Shown here: positions 27,816 to 37,036 of the stretch, piece by piece
Layout of the letters: each line of letters opens with the position of its first letter
Numbering within the stretch: position 1 is the first letter of the stretch
Source of the DNA: Pseudomonas sp. LS1212
GTDB taxonomy: Bacteria; Pseudomonadota; Gammaproteobacteria; Pseudomonadales; Pseudomonadaceae
DNA: 64,000 bases
Assembly (NCBI RefSeq): GCF_024741815.1
Contig: NZ_CP102951.1
Location: 5,408,001-5,472,000 of the forward strand
Direction of reading: 5' to 3'
Notes under the pieces: generated by a model
The model's database searches: none
Told to the model about the DNA's origin: nothing
Seen by the model: the letters and a program-made list of their open reading frames with translations, nothing else
Program-made: the position numbers and the translations under genes

Positions 27816-27961
27816 CGGGAAAGCATCGCTGGCGGTGAGGGGCAAGACCCCGGAGTCTAACCCACCGCCGCGCCGGGCGACCACCGCAAGACCAAGGATT
27901 TGCCCGCACATGCCGCTATACTGGGAGCCTTTCAGACTTCCCTGCCCGCTCCGGAGCCCGC

Positions 27962-28633
27962 ATGACCCAGGACCAACTCAAACAGGCCGTCGCCCAGGCC
28001 GCTGTTGATTTCATTCTGCCCAAACTCGACGACAAGAGCATTGTCGGTGTAGGGACTGGCTCGACCGCCAACTGCTTCATCGACGCGCTGGCCCAGCACA
28101 AGGGCGCCTTCGACGGCGCAGTGGCCAGCTCCGAAGCCACTGCGGCACGCCTCAAGGGTCACGGGATTCCGGTATACGAACTCAATACCGTCAGCGAGCT
28201 GGAGTTCTACGTCGACGGCGCCGACGAAACCAACGAACACCTGGCATTGATCAAGGGCGGCGGCGCAGCCCTGACCCGGGAGAAGATCGTCGCAGCAGTC
28301 GCCAAGACCTTCATCTGCATCGCCGACGGCAGCAAGCTGGTGCCTGTGCTCGGCGCGTTCCCGCTGCCCGTGGAGGTCATCCCGATGGCCCGCAGCCACG
28401 TGGCCCGGCAACTGGTGAAACTGGGCGGCGACCCGGTTTACCGTGAAGGCGTGATTACCGATAACGGCAATATCATTCTGGACGTGCACAACCTGCAGAT
28501 TACCAATCCGGTGGAGCTGGAAAGCCAGATCAATGCCATCGTGGGCGTGGTGACGAACGGTCTGTTTGCGGCGCGTCCGGCGGATTTGCTGTTGCTGGGG
28601 ACTGCTGAAGGCGTGAAGACACTGCGTAATTAA
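27962..28633 (+). CDS. rpiA: Ribose-5-phosphate isomerase A
   Basis: 223 residues. Interconverts ribose-5-phosphate and ribulose-5-phosphate. Conserved GVGTGSTANCF (29-39), DGADE (85-89, with the catalytic acid) and KGGGAALTREK. Full length. Divergently placed from ilvA with a short shared promoter region. Confidence 0.97.
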   Translation: MTQDQLKQAVAQAAVDFILPKLDDKSIVGVGTGSTANCFIDALAQHKGAFDGAVASSEATAARLKGHGIPVYELNTVSELEFYVDGADETNEHLALIKGGGAALTREKIVAAVAKTFICIADGSKLVPVLGAFPLPVEVIPMARSHVARQLVKLGGDPVYREGVITDNGNIILDVHNLQITNPVELESQINAIVGVVTNGLFAARPADLLLLGTAEGVKTLRN

Positions 28634-28659
28634 GCTTTGTAAGCGGCGACCGCTCTGCG

Positions 28660-28772
28660 GTCGATCGCGGGCAAGCGGAACGCCGCCCGGCCCGCTCCCA
28701 CAATGGATGGGGCAGACCTACAGTCTCTGTGGGAGCGGGCCGGGGGCGTTCCGCTTGCCAGCGATGAGGCCT
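28660..28772. repeat. REP doublet of an enlarged type
   Basis: Both arms carry the REP core split by an extra CGGAACGCCGCCCGGC-like block (GCGGGCAAG[...]CCGCTCCCACA). The same variant recurs at 41830-41938. Confidence 0.75.
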
Positions 28773-28788
28773 TCAGATCCTTGCGATC

Positions 28789-29697
28789 TCAATCCGGCCT
28801 GCGAAAGACGTAAAACAGGTTGGGCTCACTAACCAGATAAATCGCCCCCTCATCATCCATGGCGATCCCCTCTGCCTGCGGCACGCTCTTGCTCAAGCCC
28901 TGAAACCCCTTGCGCAGTGACATGCTGCTGATCGGTCGGCCATCCACATCGAGCTCCAGCACCAGCTGCGACTCATCGGAAAGCGCCAGTAAGTGGCCGC
29001 TGCGTTCATCGAACTGCAAGCTGGAAAGATCGCGCACAAACAGCCGGGCATCACGGCGCTGGTTCTGAACCACATGCACCGAGTAGTGCCGTTCTTCCTT
29101 GTAGTGTGGAAAACCATGCACCTCATAGATCAGCATCGGGTCGCGCTCCTTGGCCACGAACAGGCGCTTACCCGCCGAATCGTAAGCCAGGCCCTCGAAC
29201 CCCTTGTTGCCGTTCAGCCCGATACCCAGCGTCAGTTGCTCGGCATCCTGGGCATCGAGAAACCGGGTGTCGTCATCCAGATGCACCTTGATCAGGCGCT
29301 GCTCGCGTTCGTCGGTGATGACATAAGTGTCCGGGGCAATATATTCCACCGCCTCCGGGTCGCCGAAACCGATGAGGGCGATACGACGCAGAATGCGCCC
29401 GTCGAGCGACAGTTCGATCAATTCCGAACGCTGGTTGGTGACCGTGAACAAGCTGTTGCGGTCAGGATCGAAGGTCAGTGCCGAAATATCGTCATCGAGC
29501 CCTTCGATGACCTTCGCCTCAAGCACCACCTGGTAGCGATCCAGACCAATGGCCTGCTCGGCCGGATGCAACCAGACCTTCATGTTGAACCATGCGCGTT
29601 CGAACAGCCGATAGTGCTGACCCGCCAGCCCGAGCAAGAGCAGACCAAGGAGGCTGACAATCAGAAGAACGATGGGGAGGCGTAAGGAACGACGCAT
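28789..29697 (-). CDS. SdiA-regulated-domain protein, paralogue 1
   Basis: 302 residues. One N-terminal membrane helix (about 6-25) followed by a periplasmic beta-propeller-like domain of the SdiA-regulated (YjiK) family; segments such as ISALTFDPDRNSLFTVTNQR and AEGIAMDDEGAIYLVSEPN are typical blade ends. Function unknown. It follows a related gene (paralogue 2) on the same strand after about 100 bases, and the two share the closing VSEPxLFYxxRxP block. Confidence 0.8.
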   Translation of the reverse strand: MRRSLRLPIVLLIVSLLGLLLLGLAGQHYRLFERAWFNMKVWLHPAEQAIGLDRYQVVLEAKVIEGLDDDISALTFDPDRNSLFTVTNQRSELIELSLDGRILRRIALIGFGDPEAVEYIAPDTYVITDEREQRLIKVHLDDDTRFLDAQDAEQLTLGIGLNGNKGFEGLAYDSAGKRLFVAKERDPMLIYEVHGFPHYKEERHYSVHVVQNQRRDARLFVRDLSSLQFDERSGHLLALSDESQLVLELDVDGRPISSMSLRKGFQGLSKSVPQAEGIAMDDEGAIYLVSEPNLFYVFRRPD

Positions 29698-29801
29698 TCA
29701 AGGCTGACCCTGGAAAAGTAAGCCTGAATATAAGCACAGGCAGCTGAAGCCAAACTTAATGGCGCGCAAAAAAACGTTGCGCACCAGAAGTTCGGCCTGC
29801 A

Positions 29802-30734
29802 TCAGGGTTTGCGCAAGCGGTAGAACAGGTCCGGCTCGCTCACGATGTACACCGTACCTTGCTCGTCCATGGCCACGCCTTCCGCGCGCGGGATGGTTTT
29901 TTTCAGGCCGTTGAATCCACCCAGCAGGCTGATGAAGCTGACTTGCTCACCCTTTTCATCGAGCTCCAGCAGCATGTGCGAGTCTGCCGAAAGCGCCAGG
30001 GTGTGGCCGGTGCGGGGATCGATGCCCAGGGCAGAAAGGTTACGCATATCGAGCGTTTCAGAGGGTACGCTCTGCTTTTCACCCGACAACTGGCCATTGC
30101 CGTCGCTTTTCCAGGCAAACAAGGCCGGCGGACGCTCTTCACCCAACAGCAGGTGGCCGGCACGCGGGTCCCAGGCGACCGCTTCGAAAGCCTTGTTCTG
30201 ATTTGCCGATGAACCCAGGTCATATTGGGGGAAATCGGCAATGTTCAGCGTCTGGGTATCGGCGCTGACGGTAACGATTACCAGCGAGTGGTTGCGCTCG
30301 TCGACAATCGCCAAACGCCCGTTCTCGAGCACGGTGACTCCCTCGGGATTGCTCCAGCCGACCAGCGGTATCTTGCGCAGGACATCGCCGTCCAGGGTCA
30401 ACTCGACCAGAAAGGGGTTGCTCCCCATCACCGAGAACAAGGTTTTGCTTTTTGGGCTGTAAGCAAGGTCCGATGCCTCGTCGTCCTCCATGCCTGGCAG
30501 CACCTTGGCATCGATATCGAAGCGATAGTCCGGCAGCCAGATGCTCGCCTCACGCTTGGGCATGCTTTCGAGGCGTTCCTGGAGCCAGAGCCGGCCGCGG
30601 TCATCCCAATGCATGGCGATGGCGACCCCGTAGCCCAGCACGCCGGCCAACAACAGCCACCCATACCAAGGCAGGAAGAAGCGGCGCTTGCGAGGGCTCG
30701 AAGCGTTATGGACCGGGCTTGAAGGGGTGGACAT
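29802..30734 (-). CDS. SdiA-regulated-domain protein, paralogue 2
   Basis: 310 residues with a proline/serine N-terminus, a membrane helix at about 22-42 and the same periplasmic propeller-like domain as paralogue 1. Shared landmarks include ASDLAYSPKSKTLFSVMGSN and AEGVAMDEQGTVYIVSEPD. Tandem duplication is likely old, since the copies differ widely outside these blocks. Membrane-anchored and facing the periplasm is inferred from the helix position. Confidence 0.8.
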   Translation of the reverse strand: MSTPSSPVHNASSPRKRRFFLPWYGWLLLAGVLGYGVAIAMHWDDRGRLWLQERLESMPKREASIWLPDYRFDIDAKVLPGMEDDEASDLAYSPKSKTLFSVMGSNPFLVELTLDGDVLRKIPLVGWSNPEGVTVLENGRLAIVDERNHSLVIVTVSADTQTLNIADFPQYDLGSSANQNKAFEAVAWDPRAGHLLLGEERPPALFAWKSDGNGQLSGEKQSVPSETLDMRNLSALGIDPRTGHTLALSADSHMLLELDEKGEQVSFISLLGGFNGLKKTIPRAEGVAMDEQGTVYIVSEPDLFYRLRKP

Positions 30735-30884
30735 CTATGATTTTTTCCTGATTTTTTAACGCCTAATAACACAAATACCGGCGCAGGCCATGAGGCATTA
30801 TCCGAATCACGTGTGAAAAAACGGTAAAACCAGGAAAAAGACTGAAGGCGCCGCCAGCACCCAAGAGCGCTGGCGGCAACGTCA

Positions 30885-31550
30885 TCAGAGCACGCGGCTC
30901 TCGAAGCGACTGACGCCCGGCAGCTCGAGCACCAGCTCATCGCCCGGGCTGAGCGGGCCGACCCCGGCAGGGGTGCCGGTCAGGATCACATCACCGGCCT
31001 GCAGCGAAAACTGCGCGGCCATGTGCTGGATCATCGGCACGATCGGGTTGAGCATCAACGCGCTGTTGCCGTCCTGGCGAACCTCGCCATTGATGGTCAA
31101 GCGGATGCCGATATCGCCCGGATCGTTAAAGCTGCTGCCGGCCACGAACGGCGGCAGGACACAGGCACCATCGAACGACTTGGCCAGCTCCCACGGCAAG
31201 CCCTTTTCCTTCAGCCTTGCCTGCAAGTCACGCAGGGTCAGGTCCAGGGCCGGGGCATAACCGGAAATGGCGTCGAGCACCTCTTCCTTGCTCGGGTTGG
31301 TCGACAATGGCTTGCCGAGCAACACAGCAATTTCCGCTTCGTAGTGCACCGAGCCACGCTCGGTCGGGATCTTGAAGCCACCGTCCAGCGACACCACGCA
31401 GCTACCGGGCTTGATGAACAGCAGGGGCTCGGTCGGCACCGGATTATTCAGCTCTTTCGCGTGTTCGGCGTAGTTGCGCCCGATGCAGACCACTTTTCCC
31501 AGCGGAAAGTGGATGCGCGTTCCATCGACATACTGGTGCTGATAGCTCAT
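30885..31550 (-). CDS. Fumarylacetoacetate hydrolase-family protein
   Basis: 221 residues. The FAH catalytic/metal-binding elements are present: GKVVCIGRNYAEHAKEL, HYEAEIAVLLGKPL (E-x-E metal ligands) and the TGTPAGVGPLSPGD loop. Small FAH proteins of this type hydrolyse acylpyruvates or decarboxylate oxaloacetate. Good ribosome site AGGAG. It lies 47 bases downstream of the FAD-linked dehydrogenase gene, so probably in its operon. Confidence 0.88.
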   Translation of the reverse strand: MSYQHQYVDGTRIHFPLGKVVCIGRNYAEHAKELNNPVPTEPLLFIKPGSCVVSLDGGFKIPTERGSVHYEAEIAVLLGKPLSTNPSKEEVLDAISGYAPALDLTLRDLQARLKEKGLPWELAKSFDGACVLPPFVAGSSFNDPGDIGIRLTINGEVRQDGNSALMLNPIVPMIQHMAAQFSLQAGDVILTGTPAGVGPLSPGDELVLELPGVSRFESRVL

Positions 31551-31597
31551 TCCCGACTCCTGGATCTATTGAGTGCTGATGCGTGTAGCCAAGCGGA

Positions 31598-32995
31598 TCA
31601 CTCGACGGCGAAGATCTTGCCCGGGTTCATGATCCCGTTCGGGTCGAACGCCGCCTTCACTGCCTTCATGTACTCGATTTCAACCGGCGAACGGCTGTAG
31701 GTCAGGTAATCGCGCTTGGTCATACCGACGCCGTGTTCCGCCGAAATCGAGCCGTTGTACTTCTGTACGGTCTCGAACACCCACTTGTTGACCGTGGCGC
31801 ACTTGGCGAAGAACTCGTCCTTGCTCAGGTTTTCCGGCTTGAGAATGTTCAGGTGCAGGTTGCCGTCACCGATGTGGCCGAACCAGACGATTTCGAAGTC
31901 CGGGTAGTGTTCGCCGACGATGGCATCAATATCCTTCAAGAACGCCGGCACTTTCGAGACAGTGACCGAAATGTCGTTCTTGTACGGGGTCCAGTGGGAA
32001 ATGGTTTCGGAGATGTACTCGCGCAACTTCCACAGGTTCTGCAACTGCTGCTCGCTCTGGCTCATGACGCCATCGACCACCCAGCCCTGCTCCACGCAGT
32101 GCTCGAAGGTGGCCAGAGCATCGTTGGCCACCTCTTCGGTGGTCGCTTCGAATTCCAGCAGCGCGTAGAACGGGCAGTCGGACTCGAACGGTGCAGGCAC
32201 GTCGCCACGCGCCAACACCTTGGCCAGGGCCTTGTCGGAGAAAAACTCGAAGGCCGTCAGGTCGAGCTTGTTCTGGAAGGCGTGCAACACCGGCATGATC
32301 GAGTCGAAATCGCTGGTGCCCAGGACCATCGCGGTCAGGTTCTTCGGTGCGCGATCCAGGCGCATGGTGGCCTCGACCACAAAACCCAGCGTACCTTCGG
32401 CACCGATGAACAACTGGCGCAGGTCATAGCCGGTCGCGTTCTTGATCAGATCCTTGTTCAGTTCAAGCAGGTCGCCCTTGCCGGTCACCACTTTCATGCC
32501 AGCGACCCAGTTGCGAGTCATGCCGTAGCGAATAACCTTGATCCCGCCGGCATTGGTGCCGATATTGCCGCCAATCTGGCTGGAACCAGCAGAAGCGAAG
32601 TCAACCGGGTAGTACAAGCCCTTTTCTTCGGCCAGGTTCTGCAGCTGCTCGGTCACGACGCCTGGCTGGCAGACCGCGGTGCGATCCACGGCATTGAATT
32701 CCAGCACCTGATTCATGTAGTCGAACGACACCACGACCTCGCCGTTGGCCGCCACCGCCGCCGCTGAGAGGCCGGTACGACCGCCCGAAGGAACCAGCGC
32801 GACCATGTGCTGGTTGGCCCAGCGTACAATGGCCTGGACCTGCTCAGTTGTTTTCGGGAAGACGATCGCCAGCGGTGCCGGGGCGAAATGCCTGGTCCAA
32901 TCCTTGCCGTAAGCATCGAGGGAGTTGGCGTCGGTCAACACCTTGCCAGGCTCAACCAGGGTCTTCAGTTCATCAATCAGGGCAGGATTGGTCAT
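31598..32995 (-). CDS. FAD-linked D-2-hydroxyglutarate dehydrogenase-type oxidase
   Basis: 465 residues. FAD-binding type-4 domain at the N-terminus (VPSGGRTGLSAAAV; GSSQIGGNIGTNAGG) and a C-terminal domain ending in the SAEHGVGMTKRDYLTYS and NPGKIF motifs; the metal-binding GHIGDGNLHLNI is present. It is divergent from serA. In pseudomonads this partner oxidises the D-2-hydroxyglutarate that SerA makes, pulling serine synthesis forward; the placement supports that job, though D-lactate enzymes look similar. Start at MTNPALIDEL; upstream in-frame methionines exist. Confidence 0.85.
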   Translation of the reverse strand: MTNPALIDELKTLVEPGKVLTDANSLDAYGKDWTRHFAPAPLAIVFPKTTEQVQAIVRWANQHMVALVPSGGRTGLSAAAVAANGEVVVSFDYMNQVLEFNAVDRTAVCQPGVVTEQLQNLAEEKGLYYPVDFASAGSSQIGGNIGTNAGGIKVIRYGMTRNWVAGMKVVTGKGDLLELNKDLIKNATGYDLRQLFIGAEGTLGFVVEATMRLDRAPKNLTAMVLGTSDFDSIMPVLHAFQNKLDLTAFEFFSDKALAKVLARGDVPAPFESDCPFYALLEFEATTEEVANDALATFEHCVEQGWVVDGVMSQSEQQLQNLWKLREYISETISHWTPYKNDISVTVSKVPAFLKDIDAIVGEHYPDFEIVWFGHIGDGNLHLNILKPENLSKDEFFAKCATVNKWVFETVQKYNGSISAEHGVGMTKRDYLTYSRSPVEIEYMKAVKAAFDPNGIMNPGKIFAVE

Positions 32996-33165
32996 CAGGA
33001 GAACTCTCGAACTATTCATAGTCACCCTGAGCACTCTTCACGTGCCAGGGATGGGCGTATCAAGGGGTGCATATGCTAGCATACGCACCCCGCTAATCGT
33101 GCTTCAGGCCGATCCGCGAGAGCTCCACTTCCTGCCATTTTTCTCCGGGACACAGGTTTACGCAG

Positions 33166-34395
33166 ATGAGCAAGACTTCTCTCGATAAGAGCAAGATCAA
33201 GTTCCTTCTTCTCGAAGGCGTCCACCAATCCGCCGTGGACGTCCTCAAGGCCGCCGGGTACACCAGCATCGAGTACCTCACCGGTTCTCTGCCGGAAGCC
33301 GAGCTGAAGGAAAAGATCGCCGATGCCCACTTCATCGGCATTCGCTCGCGCACCCAACTGACCGAAGAGGTTTTCGACTGCGCCAAGAAACTGGTCGCTG
33401 TCGGCTGTTTCTGCATCGGTACCAACCAGGTCGACCTCGCCGCTGCTCGCGAACGCGGCATCGCGGTGTTCAACGCACCGTACTCCAACACCCGTTCGGT
33501 CGCCGAGCTGGTATTGGCAGAAGCCATCCTGCTGCTGCGCGGCATTCCTGAGAAGAACGCTTCCTGCCACCGTGGCGGCTGGATCAAAAGCGCGGCCAAC
33601 TCCTTCGAAATCCGCGGCAAAAAGCTGGGTATCGTCGGTTATGGCTCGATCGGCACGCAATTGTCGGTGCTGGCCGAAGGCCTGGGGATGCAGGTGTACT
33701 TCTATGACACCATCACCAAGCTGCCGCTGGGCAATGCCACTCAAGTGGCCAGCCTGACCGAGCTGCTGGGCATGTCCGACATCGTCTCCCTGCACGTACC
33801 GGAAACCGCTGCCACCCAGTGGATGATCGGCGAGAAGGAAATCCGCGCCATCAAGAAGGGCGGCATTCTGATCAACGCCGCTCGCGGCACCGTGGTCGAG
33901 CTCGACGCCCTGGCCAACGCCATCAAGGACAAGCACCTGATCGGCGCAGCCATCGACGTATTCCCGGTCGAGCCACGCTCGAACGACGAAGAGTTCGAAA
34001 GCCCGCTGCGTGGCCTGGACAACGTGATCCTGACCCCGCACATCGGCGGCTCGACTGCAGAAGCCCAGGCCAACATCGGCCTGGAAGTTGCCGAGAAGCT
34101 GGTCAAGTACAGCGACAACGGTACGTCGGTGTCTTCGGTCAACTTCCCGGAAGTGGCGCTGCCGGCTCACCCTGGCAAGCACCGCCTGCTGCACATCCAC
34201 GAGAACATCCCGGGTGTGTTGAGCGAGATCAACAAGGTCTTCGCCGAAAACAGCATCAACATCTCCGGTCAGTTCCTGCAGACCAACGAGAAGGTCGGCT
34301 ACGTGGTGATCGACGTCGACGCCGAGTACTCAGACCTGGCGCAAGAAAAACTGCAGCACATCAAGGGCACTATCCGTTCCCGCGTATTGTTCTGA
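33166..34395 (+). CDS. serA: D-3-phosphoglycerate dehydrogenase
   Basis: 409 residues, the form with one C-terminal ACT domain. First step of serine synthesis. NAD-binding GYGSIGTQLSVLAEGLG, catalytic arginine in INAARGTVVELDAL, catalytic histidine in LTPHIGGSTAEAQ. The ACT domain starts near residue 335 (HRLLHIHENIPGVLSEIN) and gives serine feedback inhibition. Terminator follows immediately. Confidence 0.97.
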   Translation: MSKTSLDKSKIKFLLLEGVHQSAVDVLKAAGYTSIEYLTGSLPEAELKEKIADAHFIGIRSRTQLTEEVFDCAKKLVAVGCFCIGTNQVDLAAARERGIAVFNAPYSNTRSVAELVLAEAILLLRGIPEKNASCHRGGWIKSAANSFEIRGKKLGIVGYGSIGTQLSVLAEGLGMQVYFYDTITKLPLGNATQVASLTELLGMSDIVSLHVPETAATQWMIGEKEIRAIKKGGILINAARGTVVELDALANAIKDKHLIGAAIDVFPVEPRSNDEEFESPLRGLDNVILTPHIGGSTAEAQANIGLEVAEKLVKYSDNGTSVSSVNFPEVALPAHPGKHRLLHIHENIPGVLSEINKVFAENSINISGQFLQTNEKVGYVVIDVDAEYSDLAQEKLQHIKGTIRSRVLF

Positions 34396-34898
34396 GTTTT
34401 TTCGCGAAATGAAAAAGGGAGGCCTGCAGGCTGCAGGTCTCCCTTTTTTGTGCGCCACTGTTTGTTCGACGGTGACGGTAATCTTCTGCGACTCGACGCC
34501 CGGTTTGAATGGCACGTGATACTTGTCACCCAATACCAGCTGCAAGGTGTGCTTGCCTGGGGTGAGGGTCAGTTGGGTTTCGGTCTGGGCCTTGCCGAAA
34601 TGGATGATATGGTCGGTGACCGGCAAAGGCTGGTTTGCAACTGGCTCGTCGGTGACATCGACAAACAGGTGGTGGTGACCGCTATTAGGGGTCTGGTCTC
34701 CGGCAGGCTTGAGTTCCATGCCTTCAATGGCGAATCTGACGGTGAAGGTTTTGTCTACCGTGTCACCGTCTTCGGCGAGACGATGAACACTTTGGCACCC
34801 GCCGGAGCCTCCTGGCTTTGCAGGCCTTCGGCTGCAGCCAAGGCCGATACCCCAATCAGCAGGCCGGCAAGGGCAACACGCGATACTAGACGCTTCAT
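34330..34898 (-). pseudogene. DUF4399 periplasmic protein, frameshifted
   Basis: The start is intact (ribosome site AGGAG, then MKRLVSRVALAGLLIGVSA, a signal peptide). The frame then runs to GAKVFIVSPK and hits a stop a few codons later. Reading resumes one base over as DGDTVDKTFTV-type sequence leading to GMELKPAG and NSGHHHLFVDV, the DUF4399 core. One G is missing near 34769. The second frame also overruns the expected end, passing through the serA terminator and 66 bases into antisense serA, so the 3' end may be damaged as well. Function of DUF4399 proteins is unknown. Confidence 0.75.
34412..34449. terminator. Bidirectional terminator between serA and the DUF4399 gene
   Basis: AAAAAGGGAG(g)CCTGCAG / CTGCAGGtCTCCCTTTTTT forms a strong stem with T-runs on both strands, between convergent genes. 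Confidence 0.9.
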
Positions 34899-35141
34899 TC
34901 GTTTCTCCTGTGATTCACTATTAATTAGTGGTCCTATAAAACTGGATTCAGACAACCCGTTGCCATAGTTCAATTGCTTCAGAACATGTTCAGCAATGAA
35001 TTGCAGCGAGCGCTCGCCCTACAAAAATATTTAAAATCATCGGCTAACAACTATCCTGCGGCGTGGTCTTAAGCAACATTCGACCGCGACATCCAAAAAA
35101 GTCGAGGCGACGTAAATTTAATGCCAGGAAAAGGGGCGGAG

Positions 35142-35810
35142 ATGCGTTTTACCATAGGGATACTGCTTACAGCCCTCTTGAGCCCATTGGCTCACGCCGA
35201 ATTGATCGATGATGTAAATGATCGTGGCGAACTGCGTATTGCCATAGAAACCGACGCTCCCCCGTTCAGCTACAAGGAAAACGGCGAGTGGATGGGTTTC
35301 GAGATCGAGCTGGGGAACATGCTGGCTCGTGAACTGGACGTCAATCCCTCGTTCATCGAGACCGACTCGACCGATCTACTGACTGGGGTGGAAAGCGGCA
35401 AGTACGACATCGCCCTGAACCATATCTCGGCGACGCCCGAGCTGATGAATCAAGTGGACGTCAGTGAGCCTTACTACTCCAATGCGCTGACGATCGTACG
35501 CAAGGAAGAAAAACGCCCAATAGGCCCGGACGAACACCTCAAGGGGTTGATCCTGAGCGCAGCCCAGCCCAGCCAGTTCGCCGAGCAGGTGCAGGTCATC
35601 CCCAACGCGACTCACGACAGCAAACTACCCGCTGAGGAAGAGGCGCAGGTTGGTCCGAAAAAGAGTCTGGTGATCCCCTTCCAGAAAGGTAACCCAGCCT
35701 TTGCCGGCGCCCTGGATAGAGCCCTTGATCGCATCAAGGCCGATGGTCGCCTGGATGCGCTTTCGAAGAAGTGGTTCAGCCCCGAGCCGGACAAGAAGCC
35801 GAAGCCCTAG
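35142..35810 (+). CDS. Family-3 solute-binding protein (amino-acid type)
   Basis: 222 residues with a signal peptide (MRFTIGILLTALLSPLAHA), so periplasmic. The body shows the family-3 pattern: GELRIAIETDAPPFSY, GFEIELGNMLARELDV and GKYDIALNHISATPE. Short for the family (usually 240-260); a segment in the second lobe appears missing, since the usual run after the hinge jumps to QFAEQVQVIPN. No transporter genes adjoin, so it is an orphan binding protein or a sensor. Start at the ATG after GGGGCGGAG rather than the ATG 21 bases earlier. Confidence 0.8.
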   Translation: MRFTIGILLTALLSPLAHAELIDDVNDRGELRIAIETDAPPFSYKENGEWMGFEIELGNMLARELDVNPSFIETDSTDLLTGVESGKYDIALNHISATPELMNQVDVSEPYYSNALTIVRKEEKRPIGPDEHLKGLILSAAQPSQFAEQVQVIPNATHDSKLPAEEEAQVGPKKSLVIPFQKGNPAFAGALDRALDRIKADGRLDALSKKWFSPEPDKKPKP

Positions 35811-36295
35811 GATTCCAGTCTGGCCAATGCCAGTGCAGCGGCCGGAAGCTCCAGCTCACTGAAAACCTCAAGCCCTTCACGCCGAAGCAAGGCAGCGGTA
35901 ACGCCCTCACCGCTGACCTTGGTCCCGCTGAAAGTGCCGTCATAGATCAGCAAATTGCCGCACGAAGGGCTGCCGGACTTGAGGATGGCAATGTGGATGC
36001 CGTGCTGGCGCACCAACCGCAGCGCCTGCTCGGCGCCAGCAAGAAAAGCGCCGCTGACGTCTTCACCGGCCACTGTCAGGACCCGCGCCTGCCCATCGAG
36101 GACTTCACTGCCCTGCCCGCCCGCAATCTCCGCCGGTGGACGTGGCGTCGGCAACCCGCCGGCAACCTCGGGGCACAGCAACACCAGTCGCCCCTCCTGC
36201 TGCCAGGCCGTCAACTGGTCGAAAGGCCCGCCACCCTTGCCGTCATAACGCACGGGATGGCCCAGCAGGCAAGCACTGACCAATAGCTTATGCAT
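35807..36295 (-). CDS. DUF523-family protein
   Basis: 162 residues. Conserved cysteines in SACLLG (C9), LLCPEVAGG and KSGSPSCG, and the N-terminal VRYDGKG motif, identify the DUF523 family. The cysteine set suggests a metal or iron-sulfur site; no function is established. Its 3' end overlaps the convergent solute-binding gene by 4 bases, and it starts 2 bases from the end of the hydroxylase gene on the same strand. Confidence 0.82.
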   Translation of the reverse strand: MHKLLVSACLLGHPVRYDGKGGGPFDQLTAWQQEGRLVLLCPEVAGGLPTPRPPAEIAGGQGSEVLDGQARVLTVAGEDVSGAFLAGAEQALRLVRQHGIHIAILKSGSPSCGNLLIYDGTFSGTKVSGEGVTAALLRREGLEVFSELELPAAALALARLES

Positions 36296-36297
36296 GA

Positions 36298-36939
36298 TCA
36301 GAAGGGCTCGTTGCCACGGCGACGGAACCAGCCGGTCAACGAGAGTCGATCCCGGCTGGCTGGCAGCACCTCGTGCGGGACCTCCCCGGAAAGAAACACC
36401 ACCAGGCAGCCCCCGGTCGGGGTCACGTCGTATTCCACCCCGTCTTTCAAATACATGCGCAATTGACCGCCATGTTCGGGCAGCCAGGCCTGGTTGAGGT
36501 AGATCACCGCTGAAACCATGCGCCGGTCGTCGTCACGAAAACGGTCGACATGCTTGCGATAGAAAGCACCCGGCGGGTACAGCGCAAAATGGCTCTCGTA
36601 ATCTTCCAGCCCCAGGAACAGCCCGCGATTGAGGGCTTCGCGCAGACTGTCCATCAACCCCAGATAGCGGTCACAAGGCTCGGACTGACCAGGCTCGAGC
36701 CACTGAATATGGTCGCCACGGATACCTTCGCGAACCTCCTGGGCAGGACCTCGACCGACCGCCGCGGGCGCCAGCTCGCCTTCGGCCCCACGTTGACGGC
36801 ACTCAGCCGCCAGTTCCAGGGTCAGAGACTCTGGAAGAAAGATGTTTTGTTGCGACCAGCCGCGTGCAGCCAGATCGTCGACAATACGTAACAGCAGCGG
36901 ATGATCAGAGGATATTTGCATGACGCGCATAGTATCCAT
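36298..36939 (-). CDS. 2-oxoglutarate/Fe(II) prolyl hydroxylase (PPHD-like)
   Basis: 213 residues. Iron ligands H130-x-D132 (in FYRKHVDRF) and H189 (in GEVPHEVLP), with R198 to bind 2-oxoglutarate. In gene context and motif layout it matches the Pseudomonas prolyl hydroxylase that, as I recall, modifies a proline of elongation factor Tu (PA0310/P. putida PPHD). Three methionines lie close together at the start (36939, 36930, 36921) without a clear ribosome site, so the first residue is uncertain. Confidence 0.82.
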   Translation of the reverse strand: MDTMRVMQISSDHPLLLRIVDDLAARGWSQQNIFLPESLTLELAAECRQRGAEGELAPAAVGRGPAQEVREGIRGDHIQWLEPGQSEPCDRYLGLMDSLREALNRGLFLGLEDYESHFALYPPGAFYRKHVDRFRDDDRRMVSAVIYLNQAWLPEHGGQLRMYLKDGVEYDVTPTGGCLVVFLSGEVPHEVLPASRDRLSLTGWFRRRGNEPF

Positions 36940-37036
36940 ACGTCCATAAAACCGACAGAGCCACTTGGCTGGCGACGATATCTCGACAAAGCCCCGTCGG
37001 GCCACGGACAATAGCGGCCTGCCGACAGGAGCCCCT

